Shown: one piece after another, positions 35,910-45,196 of the stretch
Position numbering within the stretch: position 1 is the first letter of the stretch
Layout: the number at the start of each line of letters is the position of its first letter
Source: Paenibacillus dokdonensis
GTDB taxonomy: Bacteria > Bacillota > Bacilli > Paenibacillales > Paenibacillaceae
Direction: 5' to 3'
Assembly: GCF_004916975.1 (NCBI RefSeq)
Contig: NZ_STGQ01000001.1
Span: forward strand, 2,219,939-2,283,938
Length of the DNA: 64,000 bases
Translations under genes and position numbers: made by a program
The notes under the pieces: generated by a model
Databases searched by the model: none
Told to the model about the DNA's origin: nothing
Seen by the model: only the letters and a program-made list of their open reading frames with translations

Positions 35910-38165
35910 ATGAACGAATCTAATCAAGAATATATCGTCATCTCGGCTGCTAGGGAAAACAATCTCAAGAACGTGTCCTTGCGTATTCCCAAACGAAAAA
36001 TCACGATTTTCACCGGGGTATCCGGATCGGGCAAATCATCGATCGTCTTTGATACGATTGCCGCAGAATCCACGCGTTTGTTAAACGAGAACTTCAGCAT
36101 GTTCGTGCGAACGTTTCTGCCCAAATATCCGCAGCCGGATGCGGACGCGATCGAGAATCTGAGCATGGCTGTTATTGTCGATCAGAAGCCTCTGGGCGGC
36201 GGTTCGCATTCCACGATGGGTACGATTACGGATATTTCTCCCATTCTCAGAATGCTTTTTTCACGAGTGGGTAAGCCCAATATCGGGGGAGCAAACATGT
36301 TCTCGTTCAACGATCCGCAAGGCATGTGCTCCGAATGCAACGGAATCGGCCGCAGTCTTGGAATCAATATGAGCAAAGCTGTGGACATGTCCAAGTCGCT
36401 CCATGAAGGGGCGATTATGCTTCCCGGCTACACAGTGGGCGGATGGGAATGGAACATGCTCATGCAATCGGGTTCGTATGATCCCGATCGGAAGCTCAGC
36501 GAGTATTCGGAAGAAGAATTGGAACAGCTGTTGTATGGCAAGGCAAGGAAAGTGAAGATGGATTTCGCCGGGAAAGCAACGAATATTACCGTGGAAGGCG
36601 TCATCGAAAAGTTCACCAACAAATACATCAAGCAGGACGTGAAGACGAAGTCCGAACGCACGCAACAAACCGTTGCGCCTTACATTACCGAGGGTCCCTG
36701 CTCCAGCTGTCACGGTGCGAGACTAAGCCAGGCCGCGCTTGGCTGCAGAATCAATGGACATAACATTGCGGAATTGTCCTCCATGGAAGTAGGTCATCTC
36801 ATCCGCGTCATCCGGGAGATTGACGATGCCGCCGCCGGCCCGATGGTCAAGTCGCTAACGGAGCGGCTGCAGCATCTGGTGGACATCGGACTTGACTACT
36901 TGACGCTAGACCGCGAGACGGATACCTTATCGGGCGGCGAGTCACAGCGCGTCAAGATGGTCAAGCATCTGAGCGGGAGTCTGGTGGATGTCACTTACAT
37001 CTTCGATGAACCCAGTGTGGGCCTCCATCCCCGTGATGTACACCGGTTAAATGAATTGCTTCAGAAGCTGCGCGACAAAGGCAATACTGTGCTTGTTGTG
37101 GAACATGATCCCGATGTCATCAAGGTGGCGGATCATATCGTCGACGTGGGGCCATACGCAGGCAGTCGCGGAGGTACCATCGTGTATGAAGGAAGCTACC
37201 CAGGTCTGCTGGAATCGGGTACATTGACGGGGAACCATCTAAAACGTCATCTACAGTTAAAGCAGGATTGCAGACAGCCGTCCGGCAAGCTGTGCATCAA
37301 GGATGCTAAGCTGCACAACTTGCAGAACGTAAGTGTAGATATTCCAACCGGCGTGCTGACAGTCGTGACCGGTGTCGCCGGCTCAGGCAAGAGTACGCTC
37401 ATTAACGACGTATTTCTTAGCCAGCATCCGGAGGCGATCGTTATTGACCAATCGGCGATAGGCGTGTCGACTCGTTCGAATCCCGCGACCTACACGGGCA
37501 TTATGGATGATGTACGCAAGGCGTTTGCTTCCGCGAACAAGGTAAGCCCAGGCTTGTTCAGCTTCAATTCCAAGGGGGCCTGCGAGCATTGCCAAGGGCT
37601 GGGCGTTGTGTACTTGGACCTGTCGTTCTTCGAAAGCGTGAAGCTGCCATGCGAAGTATGCGGAGGGAAACGATTCAAGGAAGAGGTACTCGAGTACAAG
37701 CTGAACGGCAAGTCGATCGCAGATGTGCTGGAGATGACGGTAGAGCAGGCACTGGAATTTTTCCAACTCAAAGAGGTCATGCGGAAGCTCCAGGCGATGA
37801 ATGACGTAGGTCTGAACTATATTACACTAGGCCAGCCGCTCAGCACGCTCTCGGGCGGAGAATGCCAGCGCATCAAGCTGGCAAGCGAGCTGCACAAGAA
37901 GGGCAGCATCTACGTAATGGACGAGCCGACGACTGGCCTGCATATGTCGGATATCGGCCACCTGTTGGATATTATGAACCGACTCGTGGATGCCGGCAAC
38001 ACGGTAATCGTCATCGAGCACAATCTCGAAGTGATCAGCCATGCGGATTGGATCATCGATATGGGACCGGACGGAGGCAGCAAGGGTGGCCAAGTGGTGT
38101 TCGAGGGTTCGCCTTCGCAGATCATCCACGCGGAGCAGTCGATCACGGGAAGCTATTTGAAGTAA
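35910..38165 (+). CDS. Short UvrA-like ABC ATPase
   Basis: A 751-residue paralogue of UvrA, about 190 residues shorter than the repair protein. Two ATPase modules are complete: Walker A GVSGSGKSS and GVAGSGKST, signatures LSGGESQRVKM and LSGGECQRIKLA, Walker B YIFDEPSVGLH and YVMDEPTTGLH. Zinc-module cysteines are visible in CSECNGIG, CSSCHGA, CEHCQG and CEVCGG. The UvrB-binding region appears reduced. ATG 35910 follows GGAAGGA. Short UvrA proteins are linked to resistance to DNA-binding drugs (DrrC-like) in some bacteria; that role here is inference. Confidence 0.9.
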   Translation: MNESNQEYIVISAARENNLKNVSLRIPKRKITIFTGVSGSGKSSIVFDTIAAESTRLLNENFSMFVRTFLPKYPQPDADAIENLSMAVIVDQKPLGGGSHSTMGTITDISPILRMLFSRVGKPNIGGANMFSFNDPQGMCSECNGIGRSLGINMSKAVDMSKSLHEGAIMLPGYTVGGWEWNMLMQSGSYDPDRKLSEYSEEELEQLLYGKARKVKMDFAGKATNITVEGVIEKFTNKYIKQDVKTKSERTQQTVAPYITEGPCSSCHGARLSQAALGCRINGHNIAELSSMEVGHLIRVIREIDDAAAGPMVKSLTERLQHLVDIGLDYLTLDRETDTLSGGESQRVKMVKHLSGSLVDVTYIFDEPSVGLHPRDVHRLNELLQKLRDKGNTVLVVEHDPDVIKVADHIVDVGPYAGSRGGTIVYEGSYPGLLESGTLTGNHLKRHLQLKQDCRQPSGKLCIKDAKLHNLQNVSVDIPTGVLTVVTGVAGSGKSTLINDVFLSQHPEAIVIDQSAIGVSTRSNPATYTGIMDDVRKAFASANKVSPGLFSFNSKGACEHCQGLGVVYLDLSFFESVKLPCEVCGGKRFKEEVLEYKLNGKSIADVLEMTVEQALEFFQLKEVMRKLQAMNDVGLNYITLGQPLSTLSGGECQRIKLASELHKKGSIYVMDEPTTGLHMSDIGHLLDIMNRLVDAGNTVIVIEHNLEVISHADWIIDMGPDGGSKGGQVVFEGSPSQIIHAEQSITGSYLK

Positions 38166-38216
38166 GCCAGCAGAATCGGTCGCCCTCAGACGACAAGAAC
38201 TTATAACCATTGAAAG

Positions 38217-38243
38217 CCGCATTGCATTAAATGCGGTTTTTTT
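38217..38243 (+). terminator. Terminator after the UvrA-like gene
   Basis: Seven-bp stem CCGCATT / AATGCGG followed by seven T. Confidence 0.85.
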
Positions 38244-38314
38244 GTTGTAAAGACCCAAGCCCTTACCCTAGTAGCACGAAGTACAACCAGAGCTGTGGCA
38301 TTGATGCGCTGTTA

Positions 38315-38360
38315 TTGACAATAGAACGTCCATTTTATAAGATTTACCTATCATACAGGT
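38315..38360 (+). promoter_or_regulatory. gntR promoter and operator
   Basis: TTGACA (38315-38320), 17-base spacer, TAAGAT (38338-38343), followed at once by TACCTATCATACAGGT (38345-38360). The same element with two changes follows the promoter of the sugar ABC operon at 39114-39129. Confidence 0.8.
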
Positions 38361-38383
38361 GGAAAGGTGAAGAGAGACGAATT

Positions 38384-39061
38384 ATGGGGAAAATTCAGAA
38401 AATTTTACTGCACGAGCAGGTCTCGCAAGAGATACAGAGCTACATACAGGAGAATGAATTAAAGGAAGGAGATAAGCTCCCTTCCGTTGAAGAGATGACC
38501 CAGATGTTCGGTGTCGGGCGTTCTTCGCTTCGGGAGGCGCTGCGTTCTCTGGAGGCAGTAGATCTTGTAAAGGTAGAAAACGGAAAGGGAATCTTTGTCC
38601 GGGATGTCGACATGTTCCGCTTTTCCGGCAAAGTAAAGATTGAGAGCGAACGCCATTTTTTGTTGAATACCCTTGATGTCCGCAGAGCTTTGGAAGGCCA
38701 GGCTGTCGCATTGGCTTCGAAGCGAATTACAGCACCGCAAATCAAAGAACTGGAACAATGTCTGGAAAAGTACCGGCTTCTGAAAGAAGCCAATCAAGAC
38801 ACTTCCGAGATCGATTTGGTGTTTCACCAGCTTGTGATTAAAGCCGCTAACAATCCGATTCTTAAGACGGTACTGGATTCCATCTCTGGGTTGTACGCGA
38901 AATTCTTTAACGAACCGCTGGGCGATAAACAGCTATTTGACGAGACCTATCCTTACCATATTACGATGTTTAAGGGGATTGCCGCTCATGATACGGAATA
39001 CGCGATGGAAGAGTTTAATAAGCTGATGAATTGTATTGAGGAGAAAATCAAAAATTTTTGA
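38384..39061 (+). CDS. GntR-family regulator (FadR subfamily, FCD domain)
   Basis: A 225-residue regulator. The winged helix is at residues 10-75 (LKEGDKLPSVEEMTQMFGVGRSSLREALRSLE in two parts, ENGKGIFV). The all-helical FCD ligand domain follows (90-220; LDVRRALEGQAVALA, HQLVIKAANNP). It lies directly before the sugar ABC operon, and the same 16-base element stands right after the -10 of both promoters, so it most likely represses itself and the operon. Ligand unknown, probably a sugar acid or related compound. Confidence 0.92.
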   Translation: MGKIQKILLHEQVSQEIQSYIQENELKEGDKLPSVEEMTQMFGVGRSSLREALRSLEAVDLVKVENGKGIFVRDVDMFRFSGKVKIESERHFLLNTLDVRRALEGQAVALASKRITAPQIKELEQCLEKYRLLKEANQDTSEIDLVFHQLVIKAANNPILKTVLDSISGLYAKFFNEPLGDKQLFDETYPYHITMFKGIAAHDTEYAMEEFNKLMNCIEEKIKNF

Positions 39062-39083
39062 ACGAATGGGCGTATATCCTGTA

Positions 39084-39129
39084 TTGACACGATATATGTC
39101 TTCTCCTATAATCTACCTATCAGACAGGA
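39084..39129 (+). promoter_or_regulatory. Sugar ABC operon promoter and GntR operator
   Basis: A consensus sigma-A promoter: TTGACA (39084-39089), 17-base spacer, TATAAT (39107-39112). The operator-like TACCTATCAGACAGGA (39114-39129) sits at the start site, where a bound protein would block transcription. Confidence 0.87.
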
Positions 39130-39169
39130 TGACTGTATGACGGACTACAAATTAAAGGGGGACCAAGGA

Positions 39170-40468
39170 ATGAGATTGAAAAAAATGAAAGCGATTACTT
39201 TGCTTTTGTCGGCAGTTCTAACCGTCGGCTTGATCGCTGGCTGCGGCGGCAAACAGGCAAGCGACAAGGTTACGATTCGTATGATTGAAAGTTTAACCAG
39301 CCCCAAGAGAACAGAACTCATCCAAGCGATGCTCGATAAATTCCAAGAGGATAACCCGAATATTAAAGTGGAACTCATTTCGCCGCCCTTCGATCAGGCC
39401 GACAATAAAATCAGAACGATGCTAGGATCCAAAGAAGAGATCGACATTCTTGAGGTGAGGGACTTGAATGTCGCTGAATTCGTCAATAACGGATACATTG
39501 AACCCCTGGACGCGTATACCGACAAGTGGAGCGATTTTGCCACGGTAAGCGCGGTCTCCAAATCCGTGGGAACCGTTGGCGGTAAAATGTACTTCCTGCC
39601 CAATGGTTTATATCAGAGACAAATGTTCTACCGGGCCGACTGGTTTAAAGAAAAGGGATTGAACCCGCCAACAACATGGGAGGAGCTTTATGAGACAGCG
39701 AAAAAATTGACGGATCCTTCTAAGAACCGTTTCGGATTCTCCTTCCGGGGAGGGGCCGGGTCTAATGGTACAACGGATTCGATGATTCTGGCTTATAACG
39801 GAGATAAAGTGAATCTGGAAGATTCCATGTTCACCAAGGATGGGGCTACGATCTATTCCACTCCCGAAGCCAAGGCTGCAATGGAATTGTACCTGAAGCT
39901 TTATAAAGACGCTTCTCCACCCGACTCCATCAATTGGGGCTTCCAGGAGCAAGTGCAGGCCTTCACCTCCGGCGTGACGGCCATTTTGCTTCAGGACCCG
40001 GACGTCATTCAATCGCTGCAGGAGAAGATGGAGGAAGGAACTTGGGCGACGGCACCGCTGCAGACAGGACCAACAGGTAAAGCGCTTTTCGCCGCCGGAG
40101 GTGCGGGCTGGGGAATGTCCTCCAAGTCGAAGCATAAAGAGGAAGCTTGGAAGCTGATCGAATACCTGTCCAGCCCAGAGGTAAATACGAAATTTTCGAA
40201 GGATTACGGACTAATCCCTCTTCATACGACCGCAACGGAAGACGAATTTTTCAAAACCGGTCCATACAAAACTTTAATTGATATGTCCGACAAGCCCGAC
40301 ACGTTTGTCAACTATAAGCCTGCCTTCGAGTACCCGGGGAATGGACAGTGGGGCCAGGTGGCGATGGAGACCGGTCAGGCGCTCCTTCTGAATAAAGCCA
40401 CTTTAGACGAAACCTTAAAGAAATGGGACAGCTATTGGGTCGAACAAAAGGCAAATCTGAAACAATGA
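39170..40468 (+). CDS. Extracellular sugar-binding lipoprotein (ABC importer)
   Basis: A 432-residue family 1 solute-binding protein. The lipoprotein signal ends in the lipobox LIAGC (Cys near residue 24). The mature part has the usual order: TIRMIESLTSP, an early ligand-domain block, then FYRADWFKEKGLNPPTTWEEL and the hinge region WGMSSKSKHKEEAWKLIEYL. ATG 39170 starts the signal peptide; an upstream start 11 codons earlier would add a non-hydrophobic extension. It delivers a mono- or oligosaccharide to the two permeases downstream. Confidence 0.93.
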   Translation: MRLKKMKAITLLLSAVLTVGLIAGCGGKQASDKVTIRMIESLTSPKRTELIQAMLDKFQEDNPNIKVELISPPFDQADNKIRTMLGSKEEIDILEVRDLNVAEFVNNGYIEPLDAYTDKWSDFATVSAVSKSVGTVGGKMYFLPNGLYQRQMFYRADWFKEKGLNPPTTWEELYETAKKLTDPSKNRFGFSFRGGAGSNGTTDSMILAYNGDKVNLEDSMFTKDGATIYSTPEAKAAMELYLKLYKDASPPDSINWGFQEQVQAFTSGVTAILLQDPDVIQSLQEKMEEGTWATAPLQTGPTGKALFAAGGAGWGMSSKSKHKEEAWKLIEYLSSPEVNTKFSKDYGLIPLHTTATEDEFFKTGPYKTLIDMSDKPDTFVNYKPAFEYPGNGQWGQVAMETGQALLLNKATLDETLKKWDSYWVEQKANLKQ

Positions 40469-40536
40469 GCATATAAAACAAGCCGTGATGGGCGGCAGTG
40501 CCGCCCGTCACCCTTTATATTTAAGGCGGTGCCAAT

Positions 40537-41415
40537 ATGAATAATCGAAAAATCATACTTACGGGATTAATTCCCGCCTTGCTCCTTGTACTGGTCTTTA
40601 CTTATTATCCTTTCCTCCGCGGCATAATCATGGCTTTTCAGGAATACAAGCTGTTTAATCTAAGTAATGTTCATTTTATCGGAATAGATAACTTTAAAAA
40701 TGCTTTTCAGGATCCCAAATTTATTATGGCTTTGCAAAATAGCGCCTACTGGGTGTTCTGTTCCCTTATTCTTCAATTCTTACTTGGTTTGACCCTTGCG
40801 CTGATGCTGAAAAGAAAATTCAGAGGACGAGGAATCTATCAAGGCTTAGTTTTTTATTCTTGGGCGCTCTCCGGTTTTTTGATCGGGATGATTTGGAAGT
40901 GGATGTTCAATTCCCAGATTGGCGTCATCAATGATTTGCTGCTCCGCATCGGTCTCATTCATCAGCGAATCGGTTTTTTGTCGGAGCAGAAGTGGGCGAT
41001 GATGTCCGTAATTATTGCAAATGTATGGTACGGCGTAGCTTTTTTCGCGATCATGCTGCTGGCTGCCCTGCAATCCGTCCCCTCTGAGCTGTATGAAGCC
41101 GCTGAAATGGACGGTGCGGGGGGAGTACGCAGGCTATGGAATATTACGCTGCCCTATATCAAGCCGACGATTATTTCGACTTTGATGCTGAGGGCGATCT
41201 GGATATTTAATGATCCCTCGTTAATATACGGACTGACCAACGGGGGTCCGGCAGGCAGTACGCATATTTTGTCCTCCTTGATGCTTGAACATATTATTTA
41301 CGGCGGGGATTATGGAGCGGCTTCCGCCATCGGTATCATCATGATTGTCATTCTGCTGCTGTACACGATCTTCTTCCTGTCGGTTACAAAAGCAGAGAAG
41401 GCAGGTGAGTTCTGA
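40537..41415 (+). CDS. Sugar ABC transporter permease 1 (MalF/UgpA-like)
   Basis: A 292-residue permease with six predicted TM helices and the ATPase-contact EAA loop (EAAEMDGAGGVRRLWNITLP). AAGGCGG precedes the ATG. It ends in TGATG, overlapping the next gene by one base. The operon has no ATPase gene; as in many Firmicutes, a shared MsmX-type ATPase elsewhere is expected to drive it. Confidence 0.94.
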   Translation: MNNRKIILTGLIPALLLVLVFTYYPFLRGIIMAFQEYKLFNLSNVHFIGIDNFKNAFQDPKFIMALQNSAYWVFCSLILQFLLGLTLALMLKRKFRGRGIYQGLVFYSWALSGFLIGMIWKWMFNSQIGVINDLLLRIGLIHQRIGFLSEQKWAMMSVIIANVWYGVAFFAIMLLAALQSVPSELYEAAEMDGAGGVRRLWNITLPYIKPTIISTLMLRAIWIFNDPSLIYGLTNGGPAGSTHILSSLMLEHIIYGGDYGAASAIGIIMIVILLLYTIFFLSVTKAEKAGEF

Positions 41416-42242
41416 TGAAAAAGAACATATTCCGATCAGGAAAGATCATTTATCTGGCCATTTATCTGCTTATTATGATTTTCCCCTTGTACTGGATAGT
41501 CATCACCTCGCTCAAGCCGCAAAAGGAAATCTTCTCATTTCCGCTTAAGTACTGGCCGGAGCATATGACTCTGGATAATTACATTCACATCTTTAAAATA
41601 TCGAAGTTCCATATTTATATCGGGAACAGCTTGCTGGTCTCCATTGTCTCTGCACTTATCGTACTTGTCATTGCCACGTTAAGCGCGTATGTTATGGCCC
41701 GGTTTACATTTCGAGGGCATAAACAGATCATGATGGCTTTCATCGCCACCCAGATGCTGCCGGGTTTTGTCGCGCTTGCGCCCTTGTATCTCATGATGAG
41801 CAGTATGAATCTGATCAATAATCGCATGTCTCTCATTCTCATGTATACGGTAACGCTTATTCCCTTTACGACGATTATGCTTCGTGGATTTTTTCAGCGG
41901 ATCCCCGCCAGTCTGGAGGAAGCGGCCATGATCGACGGATGCTCGAGGTGGTCAGCCTTGCTGCGGATTATCATTCCTGTCATGCTGCCGGGAATCGCCT
42001 CCAGTTTTATTTTCGCGTTCGTACAAAATTGGAATGAGCTGTTTCTGGCGGTCATGTTCATTGACAACGATTCCCTGAAGACGCTGCCGGTAGCGATGAA
42101 CTCCTTTATTCTTAAATTTGACGTTGATTGGGGAGCGATGTCCGCCGGAGCCGTTTTATCCATTATACCGACAGTTCTTATATTTGCCTTTGCGCAAAAG
42201 TTCATAGTAGAAGGGCTGACACAAGGAGCGGAAAAAGGATGA
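41415..42242 (+). CDS. Sugar ABC transporter permease 2 (MalG/UgpE-like)
   Basis: A 275-residue permease with six TM helices and EAA loop EEAAMIDGCSRWSALLRIIIP (in the cytoplasmic loop near residue 175). It is coupled by one base to permease 1 and overlaps the following PLP-enzyme gene as ATGA, so all three are in one transcript. It forms the heterodimeric membrane channel of the importer. Confidence 0.94.
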   Translation: MKKNIFRSGKIIYLAIYLLIMIFPLYWIVITSLKPQKEIFSFPLKYWPEHMTLDNYIHIFKISKFHIYIGNSLLVSIVSALIVLVIATLSAYVMARFTFRGHKQIMMAFIATQMLPGFVALAPLYLMMSSMNLINNRMSLILMYTVTLIPFTTIMLRGFFQRIPASLEEAAMIDGCSRWSALLRIIIPVMLPGIASSFIFAFVQNWNELFLAVMFIDNDSLKTLPVAMNSFILKFDVDWGAMSAGAVLSIIPTVLIFAFAQKFIVEGLTQGAEKG

Positions 42243-43423
42243 GTGAACCGTTGAACGATCAGGCCATGAAAGACAAAAAAAGAGAACAGCAATTCACGCA
42301 AACGGCTTACGATCTGCTGGATGGACGGCATCATGGCGCAATTCATGTGCCTATTTACCAGAATAGCCTGTTTGCCTTCAATAGCTACGAGCAGTTCGAG
42401 GAAGCGGGGAAGGAACTACTCAGCCACCATGTGTATTCCAGAGGCAATAACCCGACGGTTCAACATCTGGAACGGAAGCTGGCTGACTTGGAGCAGGCTG
42501 AATCCGCCAAATGCTTTGCTTCGGGAATGGCCGCGATTACCTCGGCGATCCTGTCCGTAGTTGAGGAGGGAGACCACATTGTATGCGTTCGGCAGGCCTA
42601 TGGTCCGACCCGTGAATTTCTCGGTTCGTACCTGGCCCGGTTCAATGTGGAAACCACATTCATCGATGGCAGCACCATCGATCATTGGCGGGAAGCAGTG
42701 CGCCCGAACACAAAGCTGCTGTATCTGGAGAGTCCGACCTCCATGCTGTTTCAACTGCAGGATTTGCGGCAGTGCGCGGCGTTTGCCCGCAGCATTGGAG
42801 CGATCAGCATCATCGACAATACGTGGGCGACCCCTTGTTTTCAAAATCCCCTTGCATTGGGGATTGATTTGGTGGTCCATTCCCTGACCAAATATATCGG
42901 CTGACACAGTGATTGTATCGGTGGTGTCGTATTAGGATCAAAGTCACTGATGAACAGGATCGGGTACACGGAATACATGCTGCTTGGCGGGATTATGGCA
43001 CCACAGACGGCTGCTCTAATATCCAAAGGGCTGCGGACGCTCCCTTTGCGTATGCAAAGGCATGAAGAGAGCGGGCTGTTTGTTGCCGAACATGTTTCTA
43101 AGCAAGGTTACGTCGCCCGGATGAACCACCCGGGGCTGCCTTCTCATCCGCAATACGAGCTTGGCCAGCGTCAGCTGTCCGGCAGCAGCAGCTTGTTTTC
43201 ATTTGTCTCGTTTGAACCCATAGCCAAATTAAAAGAGTGGGCAAACCGGCTGTGTTATTTTAAAATTGGGGTCAGTTGGGGAGGTTTTGAAAGTCTGATC
43301 ACGGTCAACGCCCTGGAAACTGACAAGGATGACCGGAAACCTTCCGTTGTGAGGCTTTACGTCGGATTGGAAAATCCTAAGGATTTAATCGCCGATTTAG
43401 ATCGGGCATGGTGCGAGGTATAG
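42239..43423 (+). pseudogene. Cys/Met-metabolism PLP enzyme gene interrupted by in-frame TGA
   Basis: A 395-codon frame of the cystathionine gamma-synthase/methionine gamma-lyase family. The N-terminal half has VYSRGNNPTVQHLE, ASGMAAITSAIL, IIDNTWATP and the PLP lysine in SLTKYIG. Codon 222 is TGA (42902-42904) where the family has Gly in the motif GGHSD; the frame then continues HSDCIGGVVLGSK to a normal end (FKIGVSWGGFESL). A single GGA to TGA change explains it. AAGGAG precedes the ATG, which overlaps the permease stop. Its place in a sugar-import operon is unusual. The truncated product would keep the lysine but lose the C-terminal domain. Confidence 0.88.
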
Positions 43424-43448
43424 TCGCAGATGGTGGCATTACTAAGAT

Positions 43449-43491
43449 GAGGGTGGCTCAATCGTCATTATGGCGGAGCGCCCTCGTTTTT
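43449..43491 (+). terminator. Terminator after the sugar ABC/PLP operon
   Basis: Imperfect stem GAGGGTGGCTC / GAGCGCCCTC followed by a T run. Confidence 0.7.
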
Positions 43492-43589
43492 ACGTTGGGT
43501 CAATATACGAATCAGCCGGTTTGGCATTCGCTTTGACAAATTAAGTCGATCATTGTTCAATGGAAATAAAATGCAATGGGAGGTTTTCG

Positions 43590-43988
43590 ATGAAAAGCAC
43601 AGTACTTGGAACGATAGCTGCATTATTTGCTGTTTCCTTGCTGGCTGGGTGTTATGATACAAAAAAAACGAAAACTGCAAATTTGGACTTGGAAGGGAAC
43701 TGGAGGCTAGTCACCGATTCCCAATCGCCAGTTTGCTTTTCCAATATAAAATTTTTGAATGATCCTACTTCTAACAGGAGCCCTATTTCTGTTCATGAGA
43801 CAACGGGCAACAACACAAAAATTTGGTTCGGCGAATACGAGAGTGAAGGAAATAATATTCGGGTTATATTGCATGAGCCCAAAGCTGATCCTTTCATGAT
43901 GGCCGCCGAGCGCAGCGAAGATGAATTAAAGCTTCGATACGAATGGAAATCGGCAGATGTAGTTTGCTCGTATCAACCTGATTCATAG
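43590..43988 (+). CDS. Small lipoprotein of unknown function
   Basis: A 132-residue protein with a lipoprotein signal peptide (hydrophobic stretch then LLAGC, Cys near 20). The mature part is polar and probably beta-rich (LEGNWRLVTDSQ, GNNIRVILHEP) with two further cysteines. ATG 43590 follows GGGAGG. It has a terminator upstream and stands alone. No family was recognised. Confidence 0.65.
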   Translation: MKSTVLGTIAALFAVSLLAGCYDTKKTKTANLDLEGNWRLVTDSQSPVCFSNIKFLNDPTSNRSPISVHETTGNNTKIWFGEYESEGNNIRVILHEPKADPFMMAAERSEDELKLRYEWKSADVVCSYQPDS

Positions 43989-44172
43989 GTGTGACCACGC
44001 GGCTACTTTCATTCTTACAATTCTTGGATATGGAATGTATTTTTGATCAGCTTGGGCCGCTCACGGCGGCGGGAACGTTCTGGAATATTGCAGGTATACA
44101 AATGCATCCCATTGTAGGAACTTGACCTATGATAATTATGGGAGAATGTATCGTCTTGAGGAGGTCATTAAT

Positions 44173-45054
44173 ATGGAACTGAGAGTCATAAATTATTATT
44201 TGACTGTAGCTTGAGAGGGGAGTATCACCGAAGCAGCAGAAGTACTACATGTTACACAGCCTAATTTAAGCCGCCAACTCAAGCAGCTGGAAGAAGAACT
44301 TGGCACCACATTATTCAAGCGTGGAAACAAAAAAATCACATTAACCAACGATGGGGTTCTGTTTCAACAAAGAGCTAACGAAATTGTTTCCTTAATCAGC
44401 AAAACAACGCATGAATTTACCCATCAGAAGGATTCGATCGGAGGTACCGTGTCCATTGGCTGCGTAGAATCGAATGCCTCGCGCATGCTTTCAGAGGTAC
44501 TTAGGGAGTTTTCCGAATGTTATCCGTTGGTTCGATATGACCTATACAGTGCGGATGGGGATGATATTCGCGAGAAACTGGATAAGGGGATCATTGACAT
44601 CGGTATTCTGCTCGAACCTATTGAAACCTCAAAATATAACTATATACATTTGCCGTACTCGGAAACTTGGGGGCTTGTAATGCGCAGGGATGATCCTCTA
44701 GCGCAAAGAGGGCTGATTTCATTGCAAAAAGCGAGTCAGTTGCCCTTGATTCCACCCCGAAGAATGATTGTCAAGAACGAAATTTCGAGCTGGTTTGGCA
44801 TCTCCGAAGACCTGCTTCACATCTTTGCTACACATAATCTGCTGACCAACGCATCGTTCCTGGTAGAGGAAAAGTTGGGGTATGCTATTTGTGTCGAAGG
44901 AGCCCATGAAACTCGCGGCAGCAAAAACACTTGCTTCATACCTTTTACTCCAACACGCACGACGGGCCATGTATTTGCATGGAGAAAATCGCAAATTCTT
45001 AATCCCGCAACGGAGATGTTTATCGAATATATAAGAGATAACAAAAAAGCATGA
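44173..45054 (+). pseudogene. LysR-family regulator gene interrupted by TGA at codon 14
   Basis: The frame opens MELRVINYYLTVA, has TGA at 44212-44214, and goes on EGSITEAAEVLHVTQPNLSRQLKQLEEELGT, the standard LysR helix-turn-helix. LysR proteins normally have Arg at the TGA position (AREGS), so CGA to TGA is the likely change. The remaining 280 codons are intact, including the effector domain (SIGCVESNASRMLSEV). GAGGAGG lies nine bases before the ATG. Restart inside the frame would lose the DNA-binding helix. It precedes the MATE gene, which it may have regulated. Confidence 0.88.
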
Positions 45055-45196
45055 CAAAGCATGAATTATAAGTATTAGATATAGTCAAATGATTACTTTA
45101 CAATTAGGCGTGGGTACAGATCGTTCTGTTAGCTCATGCTGCTTATTGCAACCGAGAAGAACGTATCTGGCCAAACGTCTTCGAATTAAGGGAGTA

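Noticed and set aside
42902-42904. Selenocysteine codon in the PLP enzyme
   Set aside because: The position is a conserved Gly, not Cys, and no convincing selenocysteine-insertion hairpin follows directly.
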